A stretch of 64,000 nucleotides of DNA, taken from NCBI RefSeq assembly GCF_000214665.1, contig NC_015572.1, positions 1,488,001 to 1,552,000 of the forward strand. Reading direction: 5' to 3'. Below are positions 1 through 8,749 of this stretch, in pieces; position 1 is the stretch's first letter, and every line of letters begins with the position of its first letter. Origin of the DNA: Methylomonas methanica MC09. GTDB lineage: Bacteria > Pseudomonadota > Gammaproteobacteria > Methylococcales > Methylomonadaceae. Below the pieces are notes generated by a model that did no database searches, was not told the origin of the DNA, and saw nothing but the letters and a program-made list of their open reading frames with translations. The position numbers and the translations under genes were made by a program.

Positions 1-667
1 GATTCTGATCATGGGGCTGCTGGGCTACTACTTGTCCAGCCTGTTCGATTTTATCGGCTTGCAAACTATTTCCGCCGGCCTGGAGCGGTTGATCTTGTTT
101 TTATATCCGACCATGGTGGTGCTGTTATCGGCGCTATTGCTGGGCAAAGCGGTCGGCGCTAAAGAAGCGTTCGCCCTGGTACTCAGTTATGCCGGGATTG
201 GCGTCGTGTTCATGCACGAGGCGCATATCGATTCGCCGCAGGTGCTGAAAGGCGCCGGTTTTGTGTTCGCCAGTACCCTGACGTATTCCGCCTACCTGAT
301 CGGCACCGGCGAAGCCGTGGCGCGTATCGGCGTGGCGCGCTTTACCGCGCTCGCCATGTTGGTGGCGTGCACGGCAACCCTGTTGCAATTCGTATTGACG
401 CATCCGCCGCAGAGCTTGTTCTCGCTCTCGGCGCGGGTGTGTCAATTGAGCGCGGTGATGGCTATCGTTTCCACCGTATTACCGGTGTTCATGCTGTCGG
501 CGAGTATTCGATTGATCGGCTCCAGCCGCGCAGCGCTGATCGGTTCCATCGGACCGGTGGCGACCCTGTTTATGGCGGCCGGAATATTGGATGAAGCGAT
601 GACGCCGCCGCAAATCGGCGGCGCGGCATTGGTGATGGCGGGCGTGTTGAGTCTGTCGCGAAAATAA
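1..667 (+). CDS. EamA/DMT-family membrane transporter, 5'-truncated by the window edge
   Basis: This is the C-terminal part of a drug/metabolite transporter superfamily (EamA) permease in the inner membrane. The reading frame is open to the left edge, so the N-terminal half is missing and the ATG at position 11 is probably internal. Visible residues form about six to seven hydrophobic helices. An early stretch (GLERLILFLYPT) matches the loop and helix typical of EamA repeats that follow the first five-helix bundle. The substrate cannot be inferred. It ends 11 bases before the convergent RimK-like gene. Confidence 0.85.
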   Translation, partial: ILIMGLLGYYLSSLFDFIGLQTISAGLERLILFLYPTMVVLLSALLLGKAVGAKEAFALVLSYAGIGVVFMHEAHIDSPQVLKGAGFVFASTLTYSAYLIGTGEAVARIGVARFTALAMLVACTATLLQFVLTHPPQSLFSLSARVCQLSAVMAIVSTVLPVFMLSASIRLIGSSRAALIGSIGPVATLFMAAGILDEAMTPPQIGGAALVMAGVLSLSRK

Positions 668-678
668 CCGCCGGGCGA

Positions 679-2154
679 TCAGTCCAGGCCCTTGCTGCGG
701 TTATCCATGCGGCGCAGAAATTCGCCCATGATGACCCGGTAAAGCTCGTCGCCCAGGTATTTATCTTCCACGCCGCTGTCGATGCTGGGGTTGTCGTTGA
801 CTTCGATCACATAGCCCTTGCCGTTAATTTCCTTGACGTCAACGCCGTACAGGCCGTTGCCTATCGGTTGAGTGGCCTTCAAGGCCGCGTCCAGCACCGC
901 TTTCGGTACTTCGAAGGTGGGCATGGTGGCGAAACTGCCGCTGTCGGTGCGGCTGGCGCCGTGGCGGTAGATTTGCCAGTGGTTTTTCACCATGAAATAA
1001 CGGCAGGCGTACAAGGCCTTGTTGTTGAAGACGCCGATACGCCAGTCGAAGTCGGTGTACAAAAACTCTTGTGCCAGCAATAGCGCCGATTGTTCGAATA
1101 ACTCCGCGACCTTAATATCCAGCTCCTGGCGGTTGTTGACTTTGACAATACCGCGCGAAAACGAGCCGTCCGGAATTTTGATTACTACGGGATAACCGGC
1201 CGTCGCTTCCAGTTTATCCAGATGCTCCAGATTACCCTTGTGCAGTATCCAGGTCTTGGGCGTCGGTACTTTGTGGGTGCGGAACAGATCGGCCAGATAC
1301 ACTTTATTGGCGCAGCGTAGGATCGAGGTGGGGTCGTCGATCACCATCAAACCCTCGGCTTCGGCTTTTTTGGCGAAGCGGTAGGTGTGATGATCGATGG
1401 CTGTGGTTTCGCGGATAAACAGGCCGTCGAATTCCGGAATCCGGCCATAATGTTTTTGGGTGATTAATTCCACGTCGATGCCCATTTGCCTGCCGACCGC
1501 GATAAATTTTTTCAGCGCGCCCCGGTTGCTAGGCGGCAGCTTTTCCAAGGGATTGATCAGCACCGCCAGATCGTAACGAGCCGCCTTGCGGGTGCGGCCC
1601 TTGCGCCAGACTTTTTTGCTGAATTTGTCCAGAGCGTCCGCGAACAGGGTTTGCATTTCGTCGTCCAGACTGCGCGGAGACACGGCGTTCAGATCGGTAA
1701 TTTCCCATTGCTGATTAAAATGCAGGGTAATTTCCAGTACGGGACAGGGAAACCGTTCGAACAACCGCCGGGTCAGATCCTGAAAATCCGCTTCCGGGGT
1801 ATTGCCGAAATAGCTATAGAGTTTGAGCTCGCCTTGTTTGGCGTACTTTTTAAAGGCTCGGGCAAATGGCTGGGTAAAATCTTCCAGCTGTAGGCGATAC
1901 AGCGCATTTTTGCCCAGATCGTTGATGACCTTGACCGAAGGAATCACGTGATGATTGCGCGCTTCCGCCAGCAACGAGCAATAATAACCGTCCGACAGAT
2001 AGGCGTAGCTGCCGCACAGATTGATCACCCGCACCCGCTGATCGGGGCGGGTATGTTCCGCGGCAAGATAATGTTCGAAGCTGATTACCTGTTCGCTGGG
2101 GTAATAAGGGTTCCAGTCGGATAGATCGTCAACCACCAGTAATGTGTTTGCCAT
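679..2154 (-). CDS. RimK-like ATP-grasp ligase with RLAN-type N-terminal domain
   Basis: A 491-residue protein. Roughly residues 1-170 resemble the RimK-like ATP-grasp N-terminal (RLAN) domain. Residues ~250-480 form an ATP-grasp fold that ends in the metal-binding segment EVNDNPSIDSG (~451-461). ATP-grasp ligases of this type join an amino acid or peptide carboxylate to an amine through an acyl-phosphate; the substrate here is unknown. The protein is longer than ribosomal S6 modification enzyme RimK (about 300 residues), so it is not simply rimK. It is divergent from the DUF2817 peptidase and GNAT/C39 genes, which suggests a peptide synthesis and trimming function. The start is an ATG at 2154. 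Confidence 0.85.
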   Translation of the reverse strand: MANTLLVVDDLSDWNPYYPSEQVISFEHYLAAEHTRPDQRVRVINLCGSYAYLSDGYYCSLLAEARNHHVIPSVKVINDLGKNALYRLQLEDFTQPFARAFKKYAKQGELKLYSYFGNTPEADFQDLTRRLFERFPCPVLEITLHFNQQWEITDLNAVSPRSLDDEMQTLFADALDKFSKKVWRKGRTRKAARYDLAVLINPLEKLPPSNRGALKKFIAVGRQMGIDVELITQKHYGRIPEFDGLFIRETTAIDHHTYRFAKKAEAEGLMVIDDPTSILRCANKVYLADLFRTHKVPTPKTWILHKGNLEHLDKLEATAGYPVVIKIPDGSFSRGIVKVNNRQELDIKVAELFEQSALLLAQEFLYTDFDWRIGVFNNKALYACRYFMVKNHWQIYRHGASRTDSGSFATMPTFEVPKAVLDAALKATQPIGNGLYGVDVKEINGKGYVIEVNDNPSIDSGVEDKYLGDELYRVIMGEFLRRMDNRSKGLD

Positions 2155-2225
2155 GGCAAGGGAAGCTCGATGTAAAAAAGAACGCAGATTCTGAAACCAG
2201 ACAGACTTTTAAACAAGGAGTAACA

Positions 2226-2261
2226 TTGAAAATTTATGTTAACCCGGAAAAATTCATCTAA
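2226..2261 (+). CDS. candidate 11-residue peptide with strong ribosome binding site
   Basis: A TTG codon at 2226 follows AAGGAG (2215-2220) at good spacing and opens an 11-codon frame (MKIYVNPEKFI) that stops at 2259-2261. It is in frame with the DUF2817 start ATG at 2268, seven bases after the stop, and that ATG has no clear Shine-Dalgarno of its own. The peptide could be a translational-coupling leader or a very short substrate peptide for the adjacent ligase and peptidases. It may also be chance. No family can be assigned to so short a sequence. Confidence 0.3.
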   Translation: MKIYVNPEKFI

Positions 2262-2267
2262 ATCTAT

Positions 2268-3365
2268 ATGACTGTACGTTTTAGATATACCTGTATCGAT
2301 ACCGGCGTGTTCCCGCCGGATTATCCAAGCGCACGGCAGGCGTGGCTGCGGCAATTGACCACGCTACCTTATCCGCCGGAAGTTAGCATTTATCCCTGTG
2401 CCGGTAGCGGGCCGGACGGCGCAAGTTTGCAGACCGATGTCGTCTGGATAGGCGACAGGGACGCGGGTAATGTCGTGGTAGTGATCGCCGGTACCCACGG
2501 CGTGGAAGGCTTCGCCGGCAGTGCCGTGCAAATCGACCTGTTGCGTCTATTGACGGAGTTCGATTTGCGGATTCCCGATCAGACTGCCTTGTTGTTGGTT
2601 CATGCGCTGACGCCTTGGGGCTACGCCTGGTCGCGGCGTTGCGGTAGCGACGGTGTGGATTTGAATCGCAACGCGGTGGATTTTTCCCAGCCTGTACCGG
2701 AAACGCCGGAATATCAATTGTTGCGCTCGGCTCTGTTCACGGTGGACCAGGAAGAAAGGCGGCGGCAGTTGCAAACGTTCGGCGAAACCCACGGTCGGGC
2801 AGCTCTGGAAAAAGCCGTCAGCGGCGGCCAATATCTCGATCCTGCCGGGCCGTTTTACGGCGGTAATAAACCGGCCCACGGCCGCTTGGTTTGCGAGGAT
2901 TTGATTCAGCAATATAGTCTGGCCGAACGCCGGTTGGCGGTAGTCGATTTGCACACCGGGCTGGGTTCCTATGGTTATGGCGAAATTATCTGCGACCATG
3001 CGCCGGAGAGTGCCGGAGCCGCACTGGCCCGGCAGTGGTACGGCGATTCGGTGACGTTGCCGTTGGCCGGTACCTCCAGTTCGGTGCCCAAGTTAGGCCT
3101 GCTGGATTATCTGTGGCACGCGGTGATGGGCGACACAGGCTGTTATATCACGCTGGAATTCGGTACTTACAGCACCGACCGGCTATTCGAGGTATTGTTA
3201 AAGGATCATCAATTATGGGCGCAAACCGGCAACGAAGCCGAGCGCAACGTCCACGCCGTCTTGATGCGCAGGCATTTTAATCCGGCCGACCCGGCTTGGC
3301 GGGAGATGGTGTTGTTTCGCGCCCGGCAGGTCATCGTGCAGGCCTTGCGGGGCGTATCGTCTTGA
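2268..3365 (+). CDS. DUF2817 family M14-like zinc peptidase
   Basis: A 365-residue protein matching DUF2817, a family related to M14 zinc carboxypeptidases. The ligands are visible: HGVE (H77, E80), the substrate-arginine segment DLNRN (R134), the third ligand in DLHTG (H229), and a late catalytic-type glutamate in LEFGT (E297). There is no signal peptide, so it is probably cytoplasmic. It likely removes C-terminal residues from peptides or hydrolyses acyl-amino acid bonds; the true substrate is unknown. The stop codon overlaps the TTG start of the GNAT/C39 gene, which indicates translational coupling. The neighbouring ATP-grasp ligase suggests that the ligase builds what this enzyme trims or recycles. 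Confidence 0.85.
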   Translation: MTVRFRYTCIDTGVFPPDYPSARQAWLRQLTTLPYPPEVSIYPCAGSGPDGASLQTDVVWIGDRDAGNVVVVIAGTHGVEGFAGSAVQIDLLRLLTEFDLRIPDQTALLLVHALTPWGYAWSRRCGSDGVDLNRNAVDFSQPVPETPEYQLLRSALFTVDQEERRRQLQTFGETHGRAALEKAVSGGQYLDPAGPFYGGNKPAHGRLVCEDLIQQYSLAERRLAVVDLHTGLGSYGYGEIICDHAPESAGAALARQWYGDSVTLPLAGTSSSVPKLGLLDYLWHAVMGDTGCYITLEFGTYSTDRLFEVLLKDHQLWAQTGNEAERNVHAVLMRRHFNPADPAWREMVLFRARQVIVQALRGVSS

Positions 3366-4471
3366 GTATCGAGGTACGCGCCGCTCGGATGAGCGATTTG
3401 GATGCTCTAGTGACGCTGGAAAATACCAGCTTCGATACCGACCGTCTTAGTCGGCGCAGCTTCCGGCACTGGTTGACGACGCCGCACCGGGCTCTTTTGG
3501 TGGCGGAAAACGGATCGGGCGTCTGCGGCTATATTCTGATTATTTATTATCCGGGCACCCGCTTGGCTCGAGTGTATTCCTTGGCGGTGTCGCCGCAACT
3601 GCGGGGGCAGGGGGTTGCCAAGGCTTTAATGCTGGCCGGCGAGCAGGCCGCGCGCGATGATGGCCGCCTGTATTTGCGGCTGGAAGTGAGCGTGGACAAT
3701 GCGCCGGCTATCGGACTTTATCAGGCGCTGGGGTTTCAGAAGTTCGGTTTTTACCGCGATTACTACGAAGACCATAAAGATGCCTTACGCTACCAAAAGC
3801 GTATCCGCCGCTACCGGGACACGCCTCAGCATCGGCAGGTGCATTGGTTGCGGCAAACCACACCGTTTACTTGCGGGCCGACAGCGTTGATGATGGCCAT
3901 GCACGCCCTGGACAAACATTACCTGCCGACCCGGGAAGAGGAAATCAACTTATGGCGGGAAGCCACTACCATTTTCATGACTTCCGGTCATGGCGGCTGC
4001 CATCCCACCGGGCTGGCGTTAGCCGCACAACGGCGCGGGTTTTCCGTGGAGGTTTGGGTTAATCAGACCGGGCCGTTGTTTATCGATAGCGTGCGTAACG
4101 AAGAAAAGAAGGAAGTGATCGAATTGGTGGATAGTTGTTTCAAACGGGAAGCCGACCAACAGGGTTTGAAGGTCAATTACAGCAATATCACCCAAAACGA
4201 TTTGATCGCTGCTTTCCAGGCCGGCGCCATTCCGTTGATATTAATCAGTACCTTTGCGATGGACGGAAAAAAAGCGCCGCATTGGGTGGTGATGAGCGGC
4301 TTCGATAACGATTGCCTGTATATGCACGACCCCGATCCGGAAGAGGGCAGGCAAAGCGAGCTGGACTGTCAGTTCATACCGATTGCCCGCGAAGACTTCG
4401 AGCGTATGTCCTGCTTTGGGAAAAACCGGCTACGGACGGCGGTTATTATTCGCAATGCTACGGCCGCCTGA
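3362..4471 (+). CDS. GNAT acetyltransferase fused to C39-like cysteine peptidase
   Basis: A 369-residue two-domain protein. Residues 1-150 are a RimI-like GNAT N-acetyltransferase with the acetyl-CoA loop RGQG (81-84) and the ending GLYQALGF. Residues ~158-369 are a C39-type papain-fold domain: catalytic Cys in TTPFTCGPTA (C171), His in APHWVV (H307) and Asp in MHDPDP (D323). The TTG start at 3362 overlaps the upstream stop, has GCGGGG upstream, and begins exactly at the GNAT domain (SIEVRAARMSDLDAL). An ATG at 3390 is the alternative. Such fusions recur beside RLAN/ATP-grasp ligases. The 3' end overlaps convergent gspB by 14 bases. Confidence 0.85.
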   Translation: MSIEVRAARMSDLDALVTLENTSFDTDRLSRRSFRHWLTTPHRALLVAENGSGVCGYILIIYYPGTRLARVYSLAVSPQLRGQGVAKALMLAGEQAARDDGRLYLRLEVSVDNAPAIGLYQALGFQKFGFYRDYYEDHKDALRYQKRIRRYRDTPQHRQVHWLRQTTPFTCGPTALMMAMHALDKHYLPTREEEINLWREATTIFMTSGHGGCHPTGLALAAQRRGFSVEVWVNQTGPLFIDSVRNEEKKEVIELVDSCFKREADQQGLKVNYSNITQNDLIAAFQAGAIPLILISTFAMDGKKAPHWVVMSGFDNDCLYMHDPDPEEGRQSELDCQFIPIAREDFERMSCFGKNRLRTAVIIRNATAA

Positions 4472-5273
4472 TTTTGAAAGTGCGGTTGTCGAAACTGACG
4501 ACGATACTGTCTTCGCGTATTTCCTTGAGTTCCAGTTGATCCTTGATGCGCTGGCCCGGAACGTATTTGACCATATCGATCATCACAAAACGTTCGGCGG
4601 GTATCGACGAATAGCTGAATACGTTGATAGGCAGATTCGGCAGCGAACGCCTGACGTCGCCGGGCAAATCCTCCAAGAATGGCAGGTCGTTCTTTACCGG
4701 CGCCGGCACGGTTTTTTCGGTAGCGTCTCTATTGGCTAATGCAGTGGATTGTGTTGCCGGATGTAACGGCGTAATGGCCTGTTTAAGAGGCTCAATCGGC
4801 TTACTTGGTGGCGTCTCGGATTTGATGACAGTGGCTTTGGTTGACGCAGGTGGTCGCGGCGGTGCAATTGCCGGTATCACAGGCTGAACCGCTTGTTTTT
4901 TAACGGTTGGCGCTTTGGCCGGCAATGCGGTGGCAGGTGCAGGTTTTTCGGTTTTACTGGCTTCGGCTGTGGACGGTGTTTTCTGTGCGGGCGACGCGGT
5001 TGCAGCGGATGAGGGCGCAGCGGTTTCTATTGGCGATAGCGCGGGTTTAAGCCGGGTGGCTATTATCGGTTCCGGCGCCGGCGGATTTTGTTGCGTAAAT
5101 TCGAGCACATAAATCAGTACGCTGAGATTGATAACGATTAACGCGGCAATCAGTTTGGTGGAGCTCTTATGCTGCGGCGGCTGGTGAATGGCGATCCTGC
5201 CGGTTACCGTATCCGGTGCAATGGCCTGCCGTTCCCGCTCCGACTTTCGCAATGCATTTAAGATATAAGACAT
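4458..5273 (-). CDS. gspB: GspB-like type II secretion accessory protein
   Basis: A 271-residue inner-membrane protein. The N-terminus (MSYILNALRKSERERQ) is characteristic of GspB/ExeB proteins. One membrane helix lies near residues 40-60 (LIAALIVINLSVLIYVL). A long Pro/Ala/Thr/Lys-rich periplasmic linker follows (~65-200), then a compact C-terminal T2SB domain (~210-271). With GspA/ExeA it is thought to help the type II secretin cross or assemble on peptidoglycan. It is transcribed after gspA with one base between the genes. No other gsp genes are in the window, so the main T2SS operon must lie elsewhere. Confidence 0.88.
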   Translation of the reverse strand: MSYILNALRKSERERQAIAPDTVTGRIAIHQPPQHKSSTKLIAALIVINLSVLIYVLEFTQQNPPAPEPIIATRLKPALSPIETAAPSSAATASPAQKTPSTAEASKTEKPAPATALPAKAPTVKKQAVQPVIPAIAPPRPPASTKATVIKSETPPSKPIEPLKQAITPLHPATQSTALANRDATEKTVPAPVKNDLPFLEDLPGDVRRSLPNLPINVFSYSSIPAERFVMIDMVKYVPGQRIKDQLELKEIREDSIVVSFDNRTFKIRRP

Positions 5274-5274
5274 A

Positions 5275-6918
5275 TTATTCCGTTATTTCCAAATGGGGTG
5301 AGGTATCGGCTCCCGTTTGATTATCCAGATGAATCAGCGTCTGCGCGCCCACTATGCCATCCTCCAGTAAATGATGCCGGTGTTGGAATTCGATCACATT
5401 GGCCTTAAGCGCATCGTCAAAAAATAGCGAGGGGCCGGTACTGTCTTGAGTTTCCCCCGTGCCGGCGCTCAACTGTTCGCGCAGCCAAGCGACGTTGCTG
5501 GATATTTTCAGTGGGGCAATGATCGTCATATCCGGTCGTGGCGAGCGCCAAAAAAGTAGGAAATGGCCGTCCCACACCTTCAGTACATCGGCTATTGGGA
5601 ATCTTAAATCGTCGTCGAATCGGAAAATCGCTTGCCCCTTGTCGACACCGATCAACAGGGCATGGCGTTTCTGTTCCGGCGGTAGTGAGAATTGCAAAAT
5701 GGCGGGCCGGTCGAGCGCCAACAAATCCTTCCAACTCGCGTTATCGGAAAGGCAATGCAGACCTAAGCTGGCTACGTAATCGCAATCGATCCGCCCATCG
5801 GTTGGCAGGGGTTTTTGCCAGACCTTCAGCGCTTGACGCATGGCCGTATCACTGGATAGGGCGGGATTCTGCAACCAGTCGGCGAAAGACTTGGCTTCGG
5901 TTGTGGTTGGTTCCGCTTTGAGCGTGGGCTCCGGCTTGGGTGGCGCTTGCCCAAGGTCTGCAATGGCATGTGGCGGTTGGGACGGGGCCGCTAAGACTCG
6001 ACCGGGCTGATCGATTGCCAAGGGATTCCGCTTAACTAAATAGCCTCCGGCAGCGATGCCGCCGAATAAAAGCGTCACTGCCAAGACCTTGAGCCAGCGT
6101 TTTGTGTCTCCCAATTCCAGCGTTTCCCGCGCCGCGCCGTCGATGACCTCGGCGGAAATGCTGTGCAGGTTGTTGGCATAGGCGCCCAACAGTGCCCGGT
6201 CGCAGAGGATGTTGATCACTCGGGGAATGCCGGACGAATAGCGGTATATCTTGCGGATGGCCCGCTCTTTGAACAGGCGCGGGTCGCCGTTGCAAACCGT
6301 CAAACGATGCTGAATATAAGCCCGCGTTTCTTCGAAAGACAGCGGCAACAAATGGTAACGGGCGGTAATGCGCTGATTGAGCTGGCGCAGATCCTGGCGC
6401 TTCAGCAACTGCTGCAGCTCCGGCTGGCCGACCAGGATAATTTGCAACAGCTTGGCCTTGCTGGTTTCCAGGTTGGTCAACAGCCGAATCTGCTCCAGCA
6501 CTTCCAGACTCAGATTTTGGGCTTCATCGATTAACAAAACCGTCCGTCTGCCGTTGGCATAAGCTGCCAGCAGGTACTGGTTAATGGCATCGATCAGGTT
6601 TTTTGAAGTCTGCGGGATACCATCGTGATCAATGCCTAATTCGTCGCAGATTGTGGCCAGTAATTCGAGGGCATTCAGCTTCGGGTTCAATATCAAGGCG
6701 ATATCGATATTCGCTGGCAATTGTTGCAACAGACAATGACATAAGGTGGTCTTGCCGGTGCCGACTTCGCCGGTCAACGCCACGAAGCCGCCGCCTATAT
6801 TGATGCCGTACAGCAGATGCGCCAAACCTTCCTGATGGCGTTCGCTCATAAACATGAAATGCGGATCGGGTGCGATGGAGAACGGCGGTTCGCTGAAATG
6901 GAAGTATTGCTGATACAA
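5275..6918 (-). CDS. gspA: GspA/ExeA-like AAA ATPase with peptidoglycan-binding domain
   Basis: A 547-residue protein that starts with the family signature MYQQYFHFSEPPFS. Residues ~40-270 are an AAA ATPase with Walker A GEVGTGKTT (50-58) and Walker B LLIDEAQ (D131, E132). A membrane helix lies near 278-297. A periplasmic part follows, with a C39-like degenerate region and a peptidoglycan-binding repeat near the end (VIEFQHRHHLLEDGIVGAQT). It couples ATP hydrolysis to secretin assembly together with GspB. The start codon is TTG at 6918; it is supported by the conserved N-terminus, but its Shine-Dalgarno is weak. Confidence 0.88.
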   Translation of the reverse strand: MYQQYFHFSEPPFSIAPDPHFMFMSERHQEGLAHLLYGINIGGGFVALTGEVGTGKTTLCHCLLQQLPANIDIALILNPKLNALELLATICDELGIDHDGIPQTSKNLIDAINQYLLAAYANGRRTVLLIDEAQNLSLEVLEQIRLLTNLETSKAKLLQIILVGQPELQQLLKRQDLRQLNQRITARYHLLPLSFEETRAYIQHRLTVCNGDPRLFKERAIRKIYRYSSGIPRVINILCDRALLGAYANNLHSISAEVIDGAARETLELGDTKRWLKVLAVTLLFGGIAAGGYLVKRNPLAIDQPGRVLAAPSQPPHAIADLGQAPPKPEPTLKAEPTTTEAKSFADWLQNPALSSDTAMRQALKVWQKPLPTDGRIDCDYVASLGLHCLSDNASWKDLLALDRPAILQFSLPPEQKRHALLIGVDKGQAIFRFDDDLRFPIADVLKVWDGHFLLFWRSPRPDMTIIAPLKISSNVAWLREQLSAGTGETQDSTGPSLFFDDALKANVIEFQHRHHLLEDGIVGAQTLIHLDNQTGADTSPHLEITE

Positions 6919-7246
6919 GGTCGGGGTGTTTTAAGAAGCGGATTTTGTAATGTTAATTCAAATACCCGCCAGCCGCTATCTTTACCGGATGCCGGATCAG
7001 GGCTGCTATAGACAGAGGGCTTCGTTAAAAAGCAATTGATTTCGATTCGAAACCATGTATACTGCGCACGTGTTTGGGGCGTGTATCACCAAGTTGGTGC
7101 GCTGTGATGCGGTTATTTGGTGCAAAATTATCCTGTTTCCCCGATAATTTCATAAACACGAATCGATAGAAGCGCCGACATTCCAGGTTTTTAACTTGAA
7201 CCGGCCCGGCGGTTGGCGCATTAATTATAAAAGCAGAGGAGTTCCC
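6919..7246. promoter_or_regulatory. intergenic region with candidate promoter and long 5' leader
   Basis: Gap of 328 bases between divergent gspA and the RcsF-like gene. TTGATT (about 7036) and TATACT (7058-7063), 16 bases apart, form a plausible sigma-70 promoter on the plus strand. This would give a leader of about 180 bases. The leader contains GCGCAC...GTGCGC arms around a CACCAAGTTGGTG palindrome, so it may be structured. No known riboswitch was recognised. Confidence 0.4.
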
Positions 7247-7573
7247 ATGTTCAGTGTTTTCGCGAGCAGACGTAATCACAAAAATTTTCTCAAAGCTGCC
7301 ATGCTGCTTATATTAGCGGCCGGTTTTCCTTCATTGAGCATGGCTAGACCCACCGAAGCGCGCTTATCTGCGCTGACGCATTGTCAGTTTGTCAGCAAGG
7401 TGGAAGGTTGGTCGGGTTACGGCAAGCACTACGATTGGCACAGGCAAGCCAAATCTTCCGCGCTTGGCCGCGCCGAAAAACTGGGCGGCAGCCATATTGT
7501 TTGGGAGCGGATGATCCCGGTCGGCGTGTTCAACGGTTATGCTGTCGCCCGGGTATACAGCTGCGGCAGTTAA
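7247..7573 (+). CDS. small secreted RcsF/DUF4156-like protein
   Basis: A 108-residue protein with an N-terminal signal sequence (basic SRRNHKNF, then AAMLLILAAGFPSLSMA) and a mature part of about 75 residues. The mature part has two cysteines (in THCQFV and YSCGS) and the pattern AKSSALGRAEKLGGSHIVW. That pattern resembles RcsF/DUF4156 small envelope proteins, in which residues are assembled as 'a.n.a..lGan.v'. It is probably periplasmic or outer-membrane associated. The ATG at 7247 is chosen because GAGGAG lies seven bases upstream; longer frames upstream lack a signal. It is monocistronic, followed by a terminator at 7761. Confidence 0.6.
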   Translation: MFSVFASRRNHKNFLKAAMLLILAAGFPSLSMARPTEARLSALTHCQFVSKVEGWSGYGKHYDWHRQAKSSALGRAEKLGGSHIVWERMIPVGVFNGYAVARVYSCGS

Positions 7574-7760
7574 CGAAGAAAGGGTAGCTGCGAATTTTGT
7601 TTGTTCTGCGGTGGCGCCAAACCGCTTGAAAGTCCCTTGACCGAAGTTGGCTGGTAACACTTCAAGCTCACTCGAATGTTAAAGGGGCTTTACTCAAAGG
7701 CTGTGTTCGCGGCGGTTTCTTGCCTTGGGTGCTTAAAATATCGTCTGACACCTTGACGAC

Positions 7761-7788
7761 AGCCGGCAAACGGAGATTGCCGGCTTTT
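7761..7788 (+). terminator. rho-independent terminator
   Basis: Nine-base perfect stem AGCCGGCAA / TTGCCGGCT (7761-7769 and 7777-7785) with a seven-base loop, followed by a short T run. It lies downstream of the RcsF-like gene and just before the 3' end of the convergent lipoprotein gene. Confidence 0.7.
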
Positions 7789-7816
7789 GAGCTATAACCA
7801 AGGTGAGGGTTACTGC

Positions 7817-8116
7817 CTACAGTCGTCCATGGTTGGCATCGCAATTCATTAAATAGTACAGCCCGGCAATACGCTCCAGCGTATCGGAATTCTTGTTCAT
7901 GGACGGCGTATACGCGCAACCGGTCGCACAGATTTCGCTACGTTCTTTGTCAAACGCTACGCGAAAATATTCAAAATCACTTTTGTGGTTTTCGCATAAC
8001 TTATCGTTTTCGTTTTGCACGGCCAGTTCATGATTACCATCGTGCACAGCCAATCTTGGATCGGACGCGCAGGCTGTCATCAAAAGCAGAGAAATAGCTA
8101 AGGCTATAATTTTCAT
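7817..8116 (-). CDS. small lipoprotein of unknown function
   Basis: A 99-residue protein with a lipoprotein signal peptide (MKIIALAISLLLMTAC; lipobox cysteine at 16). The mature region of about 80 residues is hydrophilic and has four further cysteines (in DKLCENH, SEICATGC and LMNCDAN), which could form disulfides. The ATG at 8116 has GGGGAAAG upstream. The family is not recognised. It is convergent with the RcsF-like gene and has no operon partner. Confidence 0.65.
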   Translation of the reverse strand: MKIIALAISLLLMTACASDPRLAVHDGNHELAVQNENDKLCENHKSDFEYFRVAFDKERSEICATGCAYTPSMNKNSDTLERIAGLYYLMNCDANHGRL

Positions 8117-8749
8117 AATCTTTCCCCATTAATTTTTATTTCATGATTGGTCGCGTATGCAAACCTACATTTTTCTAAATGCAGATAATGGGCCAAGTTG
8201 TCTATAACGCTGTCGCGCTAGCCAAGTCCTTTGCCGCAGATACCTTGCAGCTGCTTCCAAGCGCGGTACGGGTGGCTTCCGGCCGATTTGATGAATACCC
8301 ATGTAAAAGGATAAAGGCGATTTTTAAGATGAATCAGCAAGGAGCTGGGCATTGGTTGGTAGGGGTGCTTTGCACAAAAGTGGTGCAACTGGGTTCGGAT
8401 TGATTTGCGGACCGCGGATCAAAATCTTTGCTGATTAATAAGCTGCCTTAGCCAAAACACAAAAGTTCGTCATGTTCGCCAGACGGGCATCCCGTGCCAT
8501 GGATGGCAGGTATAGCAAATGCTCAAAAATAACGACGAAAAAAATGGCTGCGGGTGACGGTGGGCTATTCTGTAGTCTGGATGTTAGGCGCTATAGCGCT
8601 TTTTATGACGAAAAACGCAGTTTGCTCAATCGTTCAATAACGGCGAAAATGCGCCGAACGCTATAACAATAACAATTTCCTGCTATCGGCGAGGATGGCG
8701 AGATGGCTATATTTTGCGGCCAATCCCGATAGCAATAAGGACTAGCGGC
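8117..8749. other. 633-base stretch without a supported gene; inverted repeat near its end
   Basis: No frame here has both a good start and a plausible protein. Near the right end, TGCTATCGG (8681-8689) and CCGATAGCA (8726-8734) form a perfect nine-base inverted repeat with a 36-base loop. Its right arm abuts the AATAAGG ribosome binding region of the kinase gene, so a structure could affect translation. That is inference. Confidence 0.35.

Noticed and set aside
7025..7279. Minus-strand frame covering the leader of the RcsF-like gene
   Set aside because: It overlaps the promoter and start of a better-supported plus-strand gene and resembles no protein.
8179..8666. Short frames in the gap before the hybrid kinase
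   Set aside because: No ribosome binding site, no domain and unlikely composition.
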